64,000 nt of DNA from a bacterium. GTDB lineage: Bacteria; CAIWAD01. Location: assembly GCA_030685015.1 (NCBI GenBank), contig JAUXWS010000067.1:62001-126000 (forward strand). Direction: 5' to 3'. The translations under genes and the position numbers were made by a program. Shown in pieces: positions 1-7,999 of this stretch. The notes below the pieces were generated by a model that was not told the DNA's origin, ran no database searches, and saw only the letters and a program-made list of their open reading frames with translations. Positions within the stretch are counted from its first letter, which is position 1. The number at the start of each line of letters is the position of its first letter.

Positions 1-2
1 CC

Positions 3-755
3 TGGCTGGACGCCCTGCGGCGCCGCTGGCGTCCGGAGCGCGCCCCCCTCCTCCTGACCAGCCGCAGCCATGCGATCGAGACGGTGGAGTTGCACCTCCA
101 CGTGGAGCCCGCCCTGCTCGAACGCCTGCGCCAGATCGGCACCGACCCGGCCTCCCTCGCCGCGGCGGGCCTGGGCGGCGACGGGCGCGCGCTGGCGCCC
201 GGACAGTCGGGCGTGGTGCGCGGCACCTGGTCCGGCGCCTGGTGGGAGCTGTCGGGCTGGCTGGAGCGCCTGGCCTGGGAGGAGGGCCTGCGGCCGGTCA
301 TCCATGTGGGCAAGCGCGAGGAACGCCTGGAGGACCTGGCCAACCTGCTGGGGGCCACGCTGGAGGTGCAGCCCCTGCCGGCCCTGCCCCGCGACGGGCG
401 CCTGACCACGCCGGACAGTCTCTGGCTGGATCTGGCCCTGCCCGAGGAGCTGGCCCGGCTGGCGGGAGGCTGGCGGCTGCTGGCCCGGCTGCCGGGGGCG
501 GACTACAAGATGGACGGCCATGGCTTCGCGCCGCCGGCGCGGCTGGCCGTGCCGCTGGCGGGCTTCACCCTGGTCCCGGGCGAGGCCCACTTCCGGCTGG
601 AGGTCGAGGATCGGCGCGGTCGCCTGCTGGCGGTGCGCGAGTTGAACGTGCCGGTGGTGCGCCGCGTGCGCAGCGTGCGGCTGAGCGAGCAGCCGGCCGG
701 GGCCGTGCCGCCCGGCGGGGTGGACGGCATCCGCATCCACCTGAGGGAGGAGTGA
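3..755 (+). CDS. Hypothetical protein, 5' end outside the window
   Basis: The reading frame is open from the left edge and stops with TGA at 753-755, so only the C-terminal about 250 residues are visible. The true start lies outside; the first internal GTG is at 84. The visible part is rich in Leu, Arg and Gly and ends in short beta-like segments. I recognise no family and see no membrane segment. It lies 73 bases before the ExbB-like gene on the same strand, so it may be the upstream member of that operon, but the gap is much larger than the 4-base overlaps that follow. Confidence 0.6.
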   Translation, partial: WLDALRRRWRPERAPLLLTSRSHAIETVELHLHVEPALLERLRQIGTDPASLAAAGLGGDGRALAPGQSGVVRGTWSGAWWELSGWLERLAWEEGLRPVIHVGKREERLEDLANLLGATLEVQPLPALPRDGRLTTPDSLWLDLALPEELARLAGGWRLLARLPGADYKMDGHGFAPPARLAVPLAGFTLVPGEAHFRLEVEDRRGRLLAVRELNVPVVRRVRSVRLSEQPAGAVPPGGVDGIRIHLREE

Positions 756-828
756 CCGCGCCGCCCGCGGGCGGCGGGTCGAGGACAAGCGCATGGACAA
801 TCACATCTGGAAGAAGAGGTGTCCGATC

Positions 829-1566
829 ATGCTGAACGACCTGCGTCGCGGCGCAAGGGCCGCCGGGCTGACCCTGGCGCTGGCGGGAGCGCCCGCCGCC
901 CTGGCGCAATCCCCCCTGGAGAGCGCGCCGGCCTCCACCATGCCCGTGCTGGAGATCCTGGCGATGGGCGGCTGGATCATGTGGCCCATTTACGCGGCCT
1001 TGGCCGCGGGGCTGGCCCTCAGCATCTCCCGCTTCCTCATGATCCGCCTGGACCAGGGGCGCGAGGCCCCGCTGCAGGAATGGAGCCCCTGCGCCAAGAG
1101 CGCGGCCGACGCCCTGCAGGCGCTGAAGGGCTTCGAGAGCGGCACGCTCAGCCGGGCCGCCCTCGACATGCTGACCCAGTTCCGGGCCACGCGCAACCCC
1201 GAATCCATGAGCGCCCAGATCGAGCGGCACCAGACGGTGCGCCAGGACTGGTTCAAGCCCTACCAGAACTGGCTCTTCTTCCTGAGCGAGAGCGCCGGGG
1301 CGCTGGGCTTGCTCGGCACCGTCCTGGGCATGTTCCAGACCTTCTTCGGGGGGACGCTGGACAAGGACAAGGTGCTCCACGGCATGGGCCTGGCCCTCAT
1401 CACCACCCTCACCGGACTGGTGGTCAGCCTCATCCTCAATTTCACCATGACCGTGGTGCGGAACTACTTCGACCGCAGCCTGGACCGCCAATTCCAGAAG
1501 CTGACGGAGATCCGCCAGGCCATGCTCGAGGCGGGCGCCCTGACGGAAACGGAGCGGAAGAACTGA
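829..1566 (+). CDS. MotA/TolQ/ExbB proton channel family protein
   Basis: Predicted inner-membrane stator subunit that, with ExbD/TolR partners, converts proton flow into mechanical work on periplasmic or outer-membrane partners. The 245-residue protein has an N-terminal signal-like segment (about residues 5-25, ending in Ala-Leu-Ala-Gln), a membrane helix near residues 45-68, then the conserved MotA/ExbB core with two helices at about 150-215 (Gly-rich LLGTVLGMFQTFFGG, then the LITTLTGLVVSL segment). An in-frame ATG at 793 exists, but ATG 829 is preceded by AGAGG at good spacing and begins the signal-like segment directly, so I chose it. A cleavable-looking N-terminus is typical of ExbB proteins with a periplasmic extension. 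It is followed 7 bases later by an ExbD-like gene. Confidence 0.9.
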   Translation: MLNDLRRGARAAGLTLALAGAPAALAQSPLESAPASTMPVLEILAMGGWIMWPIYAALAAGLALSISRFLMIRLDQGREAPLQEWSPCAKSAADALQALKGFESGTLSRAALDMLTQFRATRNPESMSAQIERHQTVRQDWFKPYQNWLFFLSESAGALGLLGTVLGMFQTFFGGTLDKDKVLHGMGLALITTLTGLVVSLILNFTMTVVRNYFDRSLDRQFQKLTEIRQAMLEAGALTETERKN

Positions 1567-1573
1567 GGATGCG

Positions 1574-1954
1574 ATGCTGCGCCTGATCGACATCGTGCTC
1601 ATCCTGCTCTTCGGGTTCATCTCGATCAGCCACTTCGACCGCGGGCTGGAGGTGGACCTGCCGCGGGCCGGCCATCTGCCGCGCCTGCAGGCGGATTTCG
1701 AGAATCTGGTCCTGATCAGCCTTGACGAGGCGGGCGGCATCGTCTGCGGCATGGAGCGCCGTCCCGCCGCCGGCGAGGAGGAGCTGCGCGCCTGGCTGGC
1801 CGGGGAGAAGGCGGCCGGCGCCGTCCAGGTGCGGCTGCGGGCGGACCGCGCCCGGCCCTCGGCCGAGGTGGCCCTGGTGCGCGACCTCTGCGCCGAGCTG
1901 GACTTGGGCCTGACCCTCGAGGTGATCCGCCAGCGCGAGGAGGAGCGGCCGTGA
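1574..1954 (+). CDS. ExbD/TolR-like protein (first copy)
   Basis: Small single-pass inner-membrane protein of 126 residues. The membrane helix starts almost at residue 1, and Asp6 in the LIDIVLILL context matches the proton-carrying aspartate of ExbD/TolR. The rest (about residues 25-126) is the periplasmic domain with the family-like pattern of a short strand, helix and strand. It should form a heteromeric channel with the preceding ExbB-like protein. Start ATG 1574 has GAGG five bases upstream. Its last four bases overlap the start of the next ExbD-like gene (GTGA), so the two are probably translationally coupled. Confidence 0.85.
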   Translation: MLRLIDIVLILLFGFISISHFDRGLEVDLPRAGHLPRLQADFENLVLISLDEAGGIVCGMERRPAAGEEELRAWLAGEKAAGAVQVRLRADRARPSAEVALVRDLCAELDLGLTLEVIRQREEERP

Positions 1955-2400
1955 CGCTGAAGCGGGGCTACATGACGCGGTTGATCGACGTCACGCTGAT
2001 CATCCTCATCGGCTTCCTCGCGGTGGCCGATCTGGACGACCGCGCCGCCCTCCAGCTGCCGCGCGGCATCAGCGAGGCGCTGGACACGCTGGACCTGGGC
2101 CAGCGCCGCCTGACGATCACGGCGGCCGGCCCCGCGCGCTTCCTGCTCGAGCTGCAGAGCGCCACCGGGCTCAACCGACCCCTGGGCGCCGTGAGCGGGG
2201 CCGACACCCTGCGCGCCGTGCTGCTGCGCCTGAAGAGCGAGCACGGCCTGGGCGCCGCCGACGTGGAAGTGCTGGCCCACGCCCCGGTGCAGACGGCGGT
2301 GGACGCCGTGGACGCCTGCGACCTGTGCGAGCTGCCGCGCGAGATCCGTTTCCAGCGCCGCTGGACGGAAGCGGCCGACGGGCAGGGGGAAGCGCCGTGA
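1951..2400 (+). CDS. ExbD/TolR-like protein (second copy)
   Basis: Second ExbD/TolR-type subunit, 149 residues. The helix follows a short basic stretch (MTLKRGYMTR) and carries the conserved Asp in LIDVTLIILIG; the periplasmic domain follows. GTG 1951 is preferred over ATG 1972 because a GGAGGAG ribosome-binding site sits six bases upstream and the start overlaps the previous stop by four bases. Two TolR-type proteins beside one TolQ-type protein recall the Myxococcus AglRQS gliding motor and some ExbB-ExbD-ExbD TonB systems. Which of these applies cannot be decided from sequence. The sequence is clearly diverged from the first copy, so this is not a recent duplication. Confidence 0.85.
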   Translation: MTLKRGYMTRLIDVTLIILIGFLAVADLDDRAALQLPRGISEALDTLDLGQRRLTITAAGPARFLLELQSATGLNRPLGAVSGADTLRAVLLRLKSEHGLGAADVEVLAHAPVQTAVDAVDACDLCELPREIRFQRRWTEAADGQGEAP

Positions 2401-3251
2401 CCGCCTGCGACCAGCGCGAGCGCCAAGTGCGCCTGGCGGGCTGGGGCACCAGCGGCGCCTTCATGCTCGTCCTCTGGCTGATCCTGGCCCAGCTCAGCGT
2501 CGACCGCCCGCGCCAGAGCGCGCCACCCACCGAGGAGATGCTGAGCTGGGTGCGCACCATCATTCCCACCCCGGCGCGGGACCAGGTCATGCGGCAGCGG
2601 GTCCGTGAACGGCTGGAGCGGCAGCTGACCCGGGTGGCGCCGCGCCCGCTGACGGAACCGGAGCGCGCCCTGGTGCGCCCCCGCCCCGACTTCGGCGGCG
2701 AGCGGACGGGCGGCGTGGAGCGCCGTGCCCTGGATCTGCCCAGCCTGCCCGGGCGCGAGGGTGTGCGCGGCCTCAGGCTGGAGCGGGAGTCGGGCGGACG
2801 GGCCCTGGCCCCGGAGCGGGAGGGCCTGCGCGGCGGCGGCGGCCTCGACCTGCGCACGGAAGCGGTGGAGCGTCCCCAGGTGCGGGTGGCGGCGGGGGCC
2901 GGTCCGCGCGAGCGGGCCCTGGCCATGCCGCGGCAGGGGCTGGACCCGGTGCTGGCCAATTTCCTGGGCTGCCCTTCCCGCGACCTGCCCGGGGCGATGC
3001 TGGCCCTGGCCGGCGGCAGTTGGCAGGCCTGGTTTTGCGGCGAAGGGGGCGGCTTGCGCGTCCTGCTGCGACAGGGGGATGATCTGCGGCTGCTGGTGCT
3101 GACGGGGGCCGATCTGCACCTGCAGGGCTTCCAGCGCGGCACCGTCTCCCGCGGGCGCGGCGACCTGATCGTGCAGTCGGAGCGGGCCCGGGCGGGAGAG
3201 GGGACGGGCCTGCGGGACGGCCTCCTCGAAGCGCTGGAGGAATGGCGATGA
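2397..3251 (+). CDS. TonB-like single-pass periplasmic protein
   Basis: 284-residue protein with a short cytoplasmic N-terminus, one membrane helix (about residues 17-33, GAFMLVLWLILAQLSV) and a long Arg/Pro/Glu-rich periplasmic linker leading to a compact C-terminal domain (about 180-284). This is the architecture of TonB/TolA-type force transmitters, and its place directly after ExbB-ExbD-ExbD supports that role. I do not see the YP-type motif of canonical TonB C-termini, so the assignment rests on topology and context. GTG 2397 gives a 4-base overlap with the preceding stop; a longer frame from 2325 would only add residues inside the ExbD gene. Confidence 0.65.
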   Translation: MTACDQRERQVRLAGWGTSGAFMLVLWLILAQLSVDRPRQSAPPTEEMLSWVRTIIPTPARDQVMRQRVRERLERQLTRVAPRPLTEPERALVRPRPDFGGERTGGVERRALDLPSLPGREGVRGLRLERESGGRALAPEREGLRGGGGLDLRTEAVERPQVRVAAGAGPRERALAMPRQGLDPVLANFLGCPSRDLPGAMLALAGGSWQAWFCGEGGGLRVLLRQGDDLRLLVLTGADLHLQGFQRGTVSRGRGDLIVQSERARAGEGTGLRDGLLEALEEWR

Positions 3252-4759
3252 ATGGGAAGAGAGCTCCCGCCTGGCTGCCGGCCCTGGCGGCCATCCTGCT
3301 GCTGGCGCTTGGCCCGCCGCCGGCCGCCGCCCAGACAGGCGGCCAGGGCGGTGGCGTGACCCGGCGCGTGGACGAGATCCTGGCGGGCAGCGAGGGGCAG
3401 GTGCCCCGCGTGGGCGCCAAGCGCCGCGCCGAGGCCCGGGCCCGGTTGAACGAAGCCGCCGAGCTGCGGCGCAAGTCGCAGGACCAGGCCTGGGTCGTCT
3501 GGCGCCTGGATTCCCTGCGGCGTGCCGGCCACACGGATTCCACCGCCTGGTACGACCTCTACGACCAGGCCCTGCGCCAAGTGCAGGGCGCCCTCAGCCT
3601 GACGGGCGACCGTTATCCGGGCGACATGTCGGCCCGGGAGCTGGCCGCCGTCAAGGAGTCCCTGCGGCGGCAGGCGGCCGAGGGCTATCGCCAGGCCCTC
3701 GCCACGCTGGAGGCGGCGCTGGCCGCCAACCCCTGGGACGACTCGGTGCTGGCCGCCATCGGCGGCGTGCTCGAGGACCTGGCCCGCCTCTACACCAGCC
3801 TCAATTTCCGCGACCGCGCCATCGAGCTGACCCAGAAACGCCTGGCCCTGGACGCCTCCAACTATTTCGCCCACTGGGACCTGGCGGACCTGCTGCGCGC
3901 CGCCGGCCGGCGCGAGGTGGCGCTCGAACGCTACCAGAAGGCCTGCCGCGCCCTGCGCGCCTTCGCCTGGGAGGACGAGGGTGGCAGCGAGGAGCGTCCG
4001 GTGGGGCGGCGCCGGCAGGATCTGATCCTGCTGCTGCGCGAGCGGGTCTCCCTGGCGATGGAGCTGCAGGACGAGGCGGAGTTCCGGCGGGCGGTGGGCG
4101 AGTGGGAGCCCCTGGCCGAAGCCTCCGACCAGAAGGAGCTGACCGAGCTGAAGCGCTGGCTGCAGCGGGGCGGCGGCAGCCTGGGCCAGGCCCTGCGCAT
4201 CGACCGCGCCTGGAAGCTGATCGAGCAGGGGCGCGGCATCGAAGCGCGCGAGCTGCTGCAGAAGGCGGTGGAGGAGAGCGGCAGCCCGACCGACCGCGCC
4301 CGCAACACCCTGGCCCTGGCCGATCTGGAGTTCAGCCGCCTCGACCTGCAGGAGGTTGGACTGGAGCGGGTGCGCTCCCTGTTGGCCTCCGGGGACCTGG
4401 GCCGGGGCGACAGCCTGCGCGCCGAGGCGCTGGACTCCCGCTCCCGCATGACCCTGGAGCTGTCCGCCACGCTGGAGGAGGAGGATCCGCAGCGCGCCTG
4501 GACCCTGCTCGAGGAATGCCTGGCCGAACCCGGGCGCTGGGAGGCGGCCCTGGCCCTGCGCCTGGCCGGCCTGCTGCTCAACCGGCCGGAGGAGGCCCTG
4601 GCCTGGCTGCGCCGGGCGGAGGCGGCCTGCCGCGGCGGCGCTTGCCGCGCCGAGGAGCAGGTCGAGCTCCATCACCTGCAGGCCGAGGTCTACCGTCGCC
4701 TGGGCCGGTCCGAGGAGGCCCGCGAGGCCATGCGCCAGGCGCGGGAGCTGAGGCCATGA
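3248..4759 (+). CDS. Exported tetratricopeptide-repeat protein
   Basis: 503-residue protein with a signal peptide (residues 1-28, ending PPAAAQ) and helical-repeat sequence throughout. TPR-like pairs are visible at about 145-235 (AIELTQKRLALDASNYFAHWDLA) and again at about 395-500, where the C-terminal repeats include DPQRAWTLLEECL and EAREAMRQARE. It is probably a periplasmic scaffold for the motor encoded upstream. ATG 3248 was chosen over ATG 3242 because GGAGG at 3236-3240 gives seven-base spacing and because 3248 makes an ATGA overlap with the previous stop. The downstream gene also starts by ATGA overlap. Confidence 0.8.
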   Translation: MNGKRAPAWLPALAAILLLALGPPPAAAQTGGQGGGVTRRVDEILAGSEGQVPRVGAKRRAEARARLNEAAELRRKSQDQAWVVWRLDSLRRAGHTDSTAWYDLYDQALRQVQGALSLTGDRYPGDMSARELAAVKESLRRQAAEGYRQALATLEAALAANPWDDSVLAAIGGVLEDLARLYTSLNFRDRAIELTQKRLALDASNYFAHWDLADLLRAAGRREVALERYQKACRALRAFAWEDEGGSEERPVGRRRQDLILLLRERVSLAMELQDEAEFRRAVGEWEPLAEASDQKELTELKRWLQRGGGSLGQALRIDRAWKLIEQGRGIEARELLQKAVEESGSPTDRARNTLALADLEFSRLDLQEVGLERVRSLLASGDLGRGDSLRAEALDSRSRMTLELSATLEEEDPQRAWTLLEECLAEPGRWEAALALRLAGLLLNRPEEALAWLRRAEAACRGGACRAEEQVELHHLQAEVYRRLGRSEEAREAMRQARELRP

Positions 4760-5460
4760 GCGGGCGGCGGCCTTGGCGTGGGCGGCCGGCGGCTCCGGCC
4801 CTGCTGGTCCTGGCGCTGCTCTGGCCCGCCGCCGTGCGCCCGCTGGGGGCGGCGGGGCCGCAGGTGGAGGCGCGCATGCTGCTGACGGCGCGGGTGGAGG
4901 ATCCCGTGCTGGTGGAGCGGATTCTTGACCAGCAATTGCTGGACCTGGCGGCGGACCGCGTCGACGCCCTCGAGTTGACGGACCTGACGAGCGACGGCTT
5001 CGGCGAGGGGGATCTCCTCGTCGCCCGCCCGGGCGGCCAGACACAGCTCCTGCGTCCCCTCAGCCGCGAACTGCGCGAGACCCTGGCCGGCTGGAGTTTC
5101 GCCTCCCACCATGAGATCCATGCCTCGGCCGGTGTGCGCGAGGAGGACCTGCGCCGCCTGGAGCAGCCCACCGCCTCCATGCTGGCCGACCTGCTGGCCG
5201 CGGCACGGCGCCATCTGGGCCTCTCCCGCTTCGAGTTGGCCCTGGACGTGGCGGAGGGCGGGCTCACCCTGCGCGTCTGGGATTATCCGGGAGACAGCCT
5301 CTACGCGCGGCCCGGCGGCGAGGGCCGGCGCGTGATGGACGTGGTGCAGATCCTGCGCCAGGATACCACCTACGTTGTCGATCGCGTGCTGCGCGACCTG
5401 CTCATTCTCGAGAGCCAGGTGGTGGACACCGTCTACCTGCAAGCCCGACCACGCCCATGA
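4756..5460 (+). CDS. Exported protein of unknown function in the motor operon
   Basis: 234 residues with a signal peptide (about residues 1-31, ending PLGAAGP). The mature part is mixed alpha/beta with alternating acidic and hydrophobic stretches; I recognise no family or catalytic motif. It starts at ATG 4756, overlapping the TPR gene by four bases, and its stop overlaps the next start by four bases. It is therefore almost certainly made together with the ExbB/ExbD/TonB-like proteins and probably acts with them in the periplasm. It could be an assembly or OmpA-like partner, but no peptidoglycan-binding motif is visible. Confidence 0.7.
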   Translation: MSGRRPWRGRPAAPALLVLALLWPAAVRPLGAAGPQVEARMLLTARVEDPVLVERILDQQLLDLAADRVDALELTDLTSDGFGEGDLLVARPGGQTQLLRPLSRELRETLAGWSFASHHEIHASAGVREEDLRRLEQPTASMLADLLAAARRHLGLSRFELALDVAEGGLTLRVWDYPGDSLYARPGGEGRRVMDVVQILRQDTTYVVDRVLRDLLILESQVVDTVYLQARPRP

Positions 5461-7466
5461 GCGCGCGAGCCGGCGCCCTGCTGCTCCTGCTGGGGATGGC
5501 GGCCACCACCCAGGCGGCCACAACCGTGCAGGTCCAGGGCTGCGACAGCCTGCGCCTGGTCGGGGCCCATCCCGGCTGGCAGTGGCTGGAGGCGGACGAG
5601 GGGGAGGGCTTCCTGCCCCTGGCCGACCTGCCCGCCGACGGCGCCTTCCGCCTGACCCGTCCGCTGCCGCCCCATGGCCGCACCATCGCCTGGCGCCCCG
5701 CCCGCCTGGACGCCCAGGGCCTGCCCGACTACGGCGACGAGGAACTCTGGAGCCGGCCCTTCCCGCCGCTGGAGGCCCGGCTCAACGGCGACCGCCTGAG
5801 CGGACGGGTGGCGGAGGACGGATCCTGCCCGCGGCCGGACCTGCTGCTGCGCATCGAGCGGGACGGGCGCGTGGTCGATCTGCTGCGCCTGCCCGCCGGT
5901 CCCGAGTTCAGCCTGAACCTGGCCGGCCGCGCCTACAGCGCCCTGCGCCTCTCCTGGAGCGGGCAGGATTGCGCCCTGCGCCTGGAGCGGCCCGGCCAGC
6001 CGCCGGCGGCGGCCTTGCCCTTCCTGCCGGCGGAAGAGACGCCGGCCGCCCCCGACCTGCTCGCCCTCGAGGAGGAGACCCTCCTGCTGGGCAGCGCCCT
6101 GCCCCTGGTCATCACCCAGGGGGAGGGGCGGCTCGAGCCGGCCGGAAGCGGGCGCTGGCGTCTGCGGCCGGGGCGCGGACCCCTGGCCGTCGCCGCCCAG
6201 GATGCCCGCGGCGTCCGCTCCCTGCCCTTCCTCTGGGAGGGCGAGTCCGATGAGGCGCGGCCCCTCGTCACCCGCAGCGGACCCGGCTCCCTCCATGTGA
6301 AGGCCCCCGCCGGGGCGGAGGGCCTCGCCCTCGCCTGGCTGGACGGCCGGGGCCGGCAGGGCCGCGCCCAACTGGAGGCGGAGGGATTGAGCCTGGAGGG
6401 CCTGGGCGGCCTCTGCCGCCTGCAGCTCCTGCGCGGCGATGAGCCGGTCTGGAGCCAGACAGTGGACCTGGAGTGGCCGGCGCCTCTCGGCCTGCGGCCC
6501 TCCTCTCGCAGCGACACGCTCCTCTTCCTGGAGTTGGAGGATCCCCGTGGCTGGAGCGCCAGCTGGGAGCTGGAATGGCGGGAGGACGGCACCCTCCGTC
6601 GGCAGCCCCTGGCCGCCTCGCACCAGCTGCGGCCTGGCGAGGCCGACCAGATCTGGCTGCGCTGGCGCGCAGGTTTGCCGCCCGCCCAGAGCCGCTGGTC
6701 GTCCTGGCACAGCTTGTCGCTGCAGCCCGATCCGCCCCGCGGCCTGCGGGCCCGCCCCGCCCCGGGGGGCATCGCCCTGGCCTGGGAGCCGGGTCCCTGG
6801 CTGCAGGACCGCCTGGAGCTGCAGCGGGTGGCGGCGGGCGACACGCTGCGCAAGGTGCTGCCCGCCCAAGCGGGACAGTGGCTGGACGCGGCCCCCGCCG
6901 ACCTGGTGGTCGAGTACCGCCTGCGTTCCCTTTGCCATCGCCGCGCCAGTGAGTGGAGCGCGCCCCTCCACGGCGCCCGCCCGCTGGAGTGGCCGGCCGG
7001 CGCCGGCCCCCGGCTGGCCCGCCGCGCCCTGTCGCTGGCCGAGTACCAGGCCTATGCCGACGAGACGGGGCGCGAGCTGCCGCCCATTGCGGAGATGGCG
7101 GAGGGCTGGTCGCCCTCGCTCCGGGCGGACCGGCGCCTGACCGGGCTAAGCCCGCGCGAGGCCATGGCCTACGCCAATTGGCTGAACGAGCGGCTGGGGA
7201 TGGACGGGCGTGGCGACCCCGCCACCGGCCGCTGGCTGCCCGGTCGACGCGGCGGCTATCGCCTGCCCCAGCACGAGGGCGAGCTGGGTGGCGGCGATGC
7301 CGTGGAGCGCTGCTGGCTGCTGGGTCCGGATGGTGCCCGCGCCCCGGGTCGCTCCCTGCTGCGGCCGGATGGATCCAGCCGGCGCCTCTACAGCCTGGAC
7401 GCCCGCCAGCCGGACGTGGGCGCGGCCTTGGTGCTCGACACCAATCCCCAGGGGACGGCTCCATAG
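5457..7466 (+). CDS. Large exported protein with divergent FGE/SUMF1-like C-terminal region
   Basis: 669 residues with a signal peptide (about 1-19, ending ATTQA). Residues 20-520 are beta-rich and probably form several Ig/fibronectin-like sandwiches; residues 430-515 look like a fibronectin type III module. Residues about 525-669 resemble a shortened formylglycine-generating-enzyme/SUMF1 fold: SLAEYQAYADE, SPREAMAYANWLNERLG and GYRLPQHEGEL parallel the AYANWL and YRLPTEAEWE signatures of that family. The Glu-Trp-Glu core and the C-terminal GFRL segment are missing, so catalysis is unlikely and a binding role is more plausible. It is the last gene of the operon (ATGA overlap upstream, convergent gene downstream). 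Confidence 0.65.
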   Translation: MSARAGALLLLLGMAATTQAATTVQVQGCDSLRLVGAHPGWQWLEADEGEGFLPLADLPADGAFRLTRPLPPHGRTIAWRPARLDAQGLPDYGDEELWSRPFPPLEARLNGDRLSGRVAEDGSCPRPDLLLRIERDGRVVDLLRLPAGPEFSLNLAGRAYSALRLSWSGQDCALRLERPGQPPAAALPFLPAEETPAAPDLLALEEETLLLGSALPLVITQGEGRLEPAGSGRWRLRPGRGPLAVAAQDARGVRSLPFLWEGESDEARPLVTRSGPGSLHVKAPAGAEGLALAWLDGRGRQGRAQLEAEGLSLEGLGGLCRLQLLRGDEPVWSQTVDLEWPAPLGLRPSSRSDTLLFLELEDPRGWSASWELEWREDGTLRRQPLAASHQLRPGEADQIWLRWRAGLPPAQSRWSSWHSLSLQPDPPRGLRARPAPGGIALAWEPGPWLQDRLELQRVAAGDTLRKVLPAQAGQWLDAAPADLVVEYRLRSLCHRRASEWSAPLHGARPLEWPAGAGPRLARRALSLAEYQAYADETGRELPPIAEMAEGWSPSLRADRRLTGLSPREAMAYANWLNERLGMDGRGDPATGRWLPGRRGGYRLPQHEGELGGGDAVERCWLLGPDGARAPGRSLLRPDGSSRRLYSLDARQPDVGAALVLDTNPQGTAP

Positions 7467-7528
7467 GAAGCGCGACCGGCCGGTGGTCGGGTGGGAAGAA
7501 TCTGCTTCCTGTTCCATTTCCTGGGGGA

Positions 7529-7999
7529 TCAGCCCTGCAGCAAGCGCCAGGAGCGCGCCGCGAGGTCCACGTAAAGACCCTGGCCGCGGGCGAGGCCCGG
7601 TGGCAGAACTCCCGGCAAGCCAACATGCTCGGCCAGCAGGGAAGGCAGGGTGGCGCAGATTTCGAGATGGGTGATCACGACCAGCAGATCCACATCACGA
7701 CCCCAGGCTTCCATGCGGTCAAGCAGCCACCATGGATCATTCTCCCAACTATCCGGCGCGCCGTCCGGTCCACTCCACAGGCGGCGTTCTTCCAGGGGCC
7801 CGGAAAGGCCCAGGAAGGAGCAGACTAGAGAGGCGGTCTGCCGGGCGCGGGGGGCCGGACTGGTCACCACCCGGGGCTGCCGCGGCGTCGGCTCCAGGTC
7901 GCGCAACTGGCGGCCCAGCGCCGCGGCCTGGCGCTCGCCCAGGGGGGACAGGTCGCGACCCGAGCTGTCTCCGTGGCGGAGGAGCGCCAGGCGGGTCAC
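7529..7999 (-). CDS. Histidine phosphatase family (SixA-like) protein
   Basis: 156-residue member of the histidine phosphatase (phosphoglycerate mutase-like) superfamily. The catalytic RHG motif is at residues 8-10 (LALLRHGDSS), a second conserved Arg lies in the SPAPRARQTA motif, and the second catalytic His lies in the VVITHLE segment near residue 120. Length and the short N-terminus fit the SixA type. GTG 7999 begins four bases before the end of the DUF1460 gene (GTGA overlap); a longer frame upstream would lie inside that gene. A phosphatase of small molecules or phosphohistidine are both possible; the substrate cannot be inferred. Confidence 0.8.
   Translation of the reverse strand: MTRLALLRHGDSSGRDLSPLGERQAAALGRQLRDLEPTPRQPRVVTSPAPRARQTASLVCSFLGLSGPLEERRLWSGPDGAPDSWENDPWWLLDRMEAWGRDVDLLVVITHLEICATLPSLLAEHVGLPGVLPPGLARGQGLYVDLAARSWRLLQG

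Noticed and set aside
565-2280. Long minus-strand open frames opposite the motor operon and other GC-rich genes
   Set aside because: They are antisense shadows of well-supported plus-strand genes, low in complexity (Gln/Arg/Ala/Gly runs), with no domain or ribosome-binding site.
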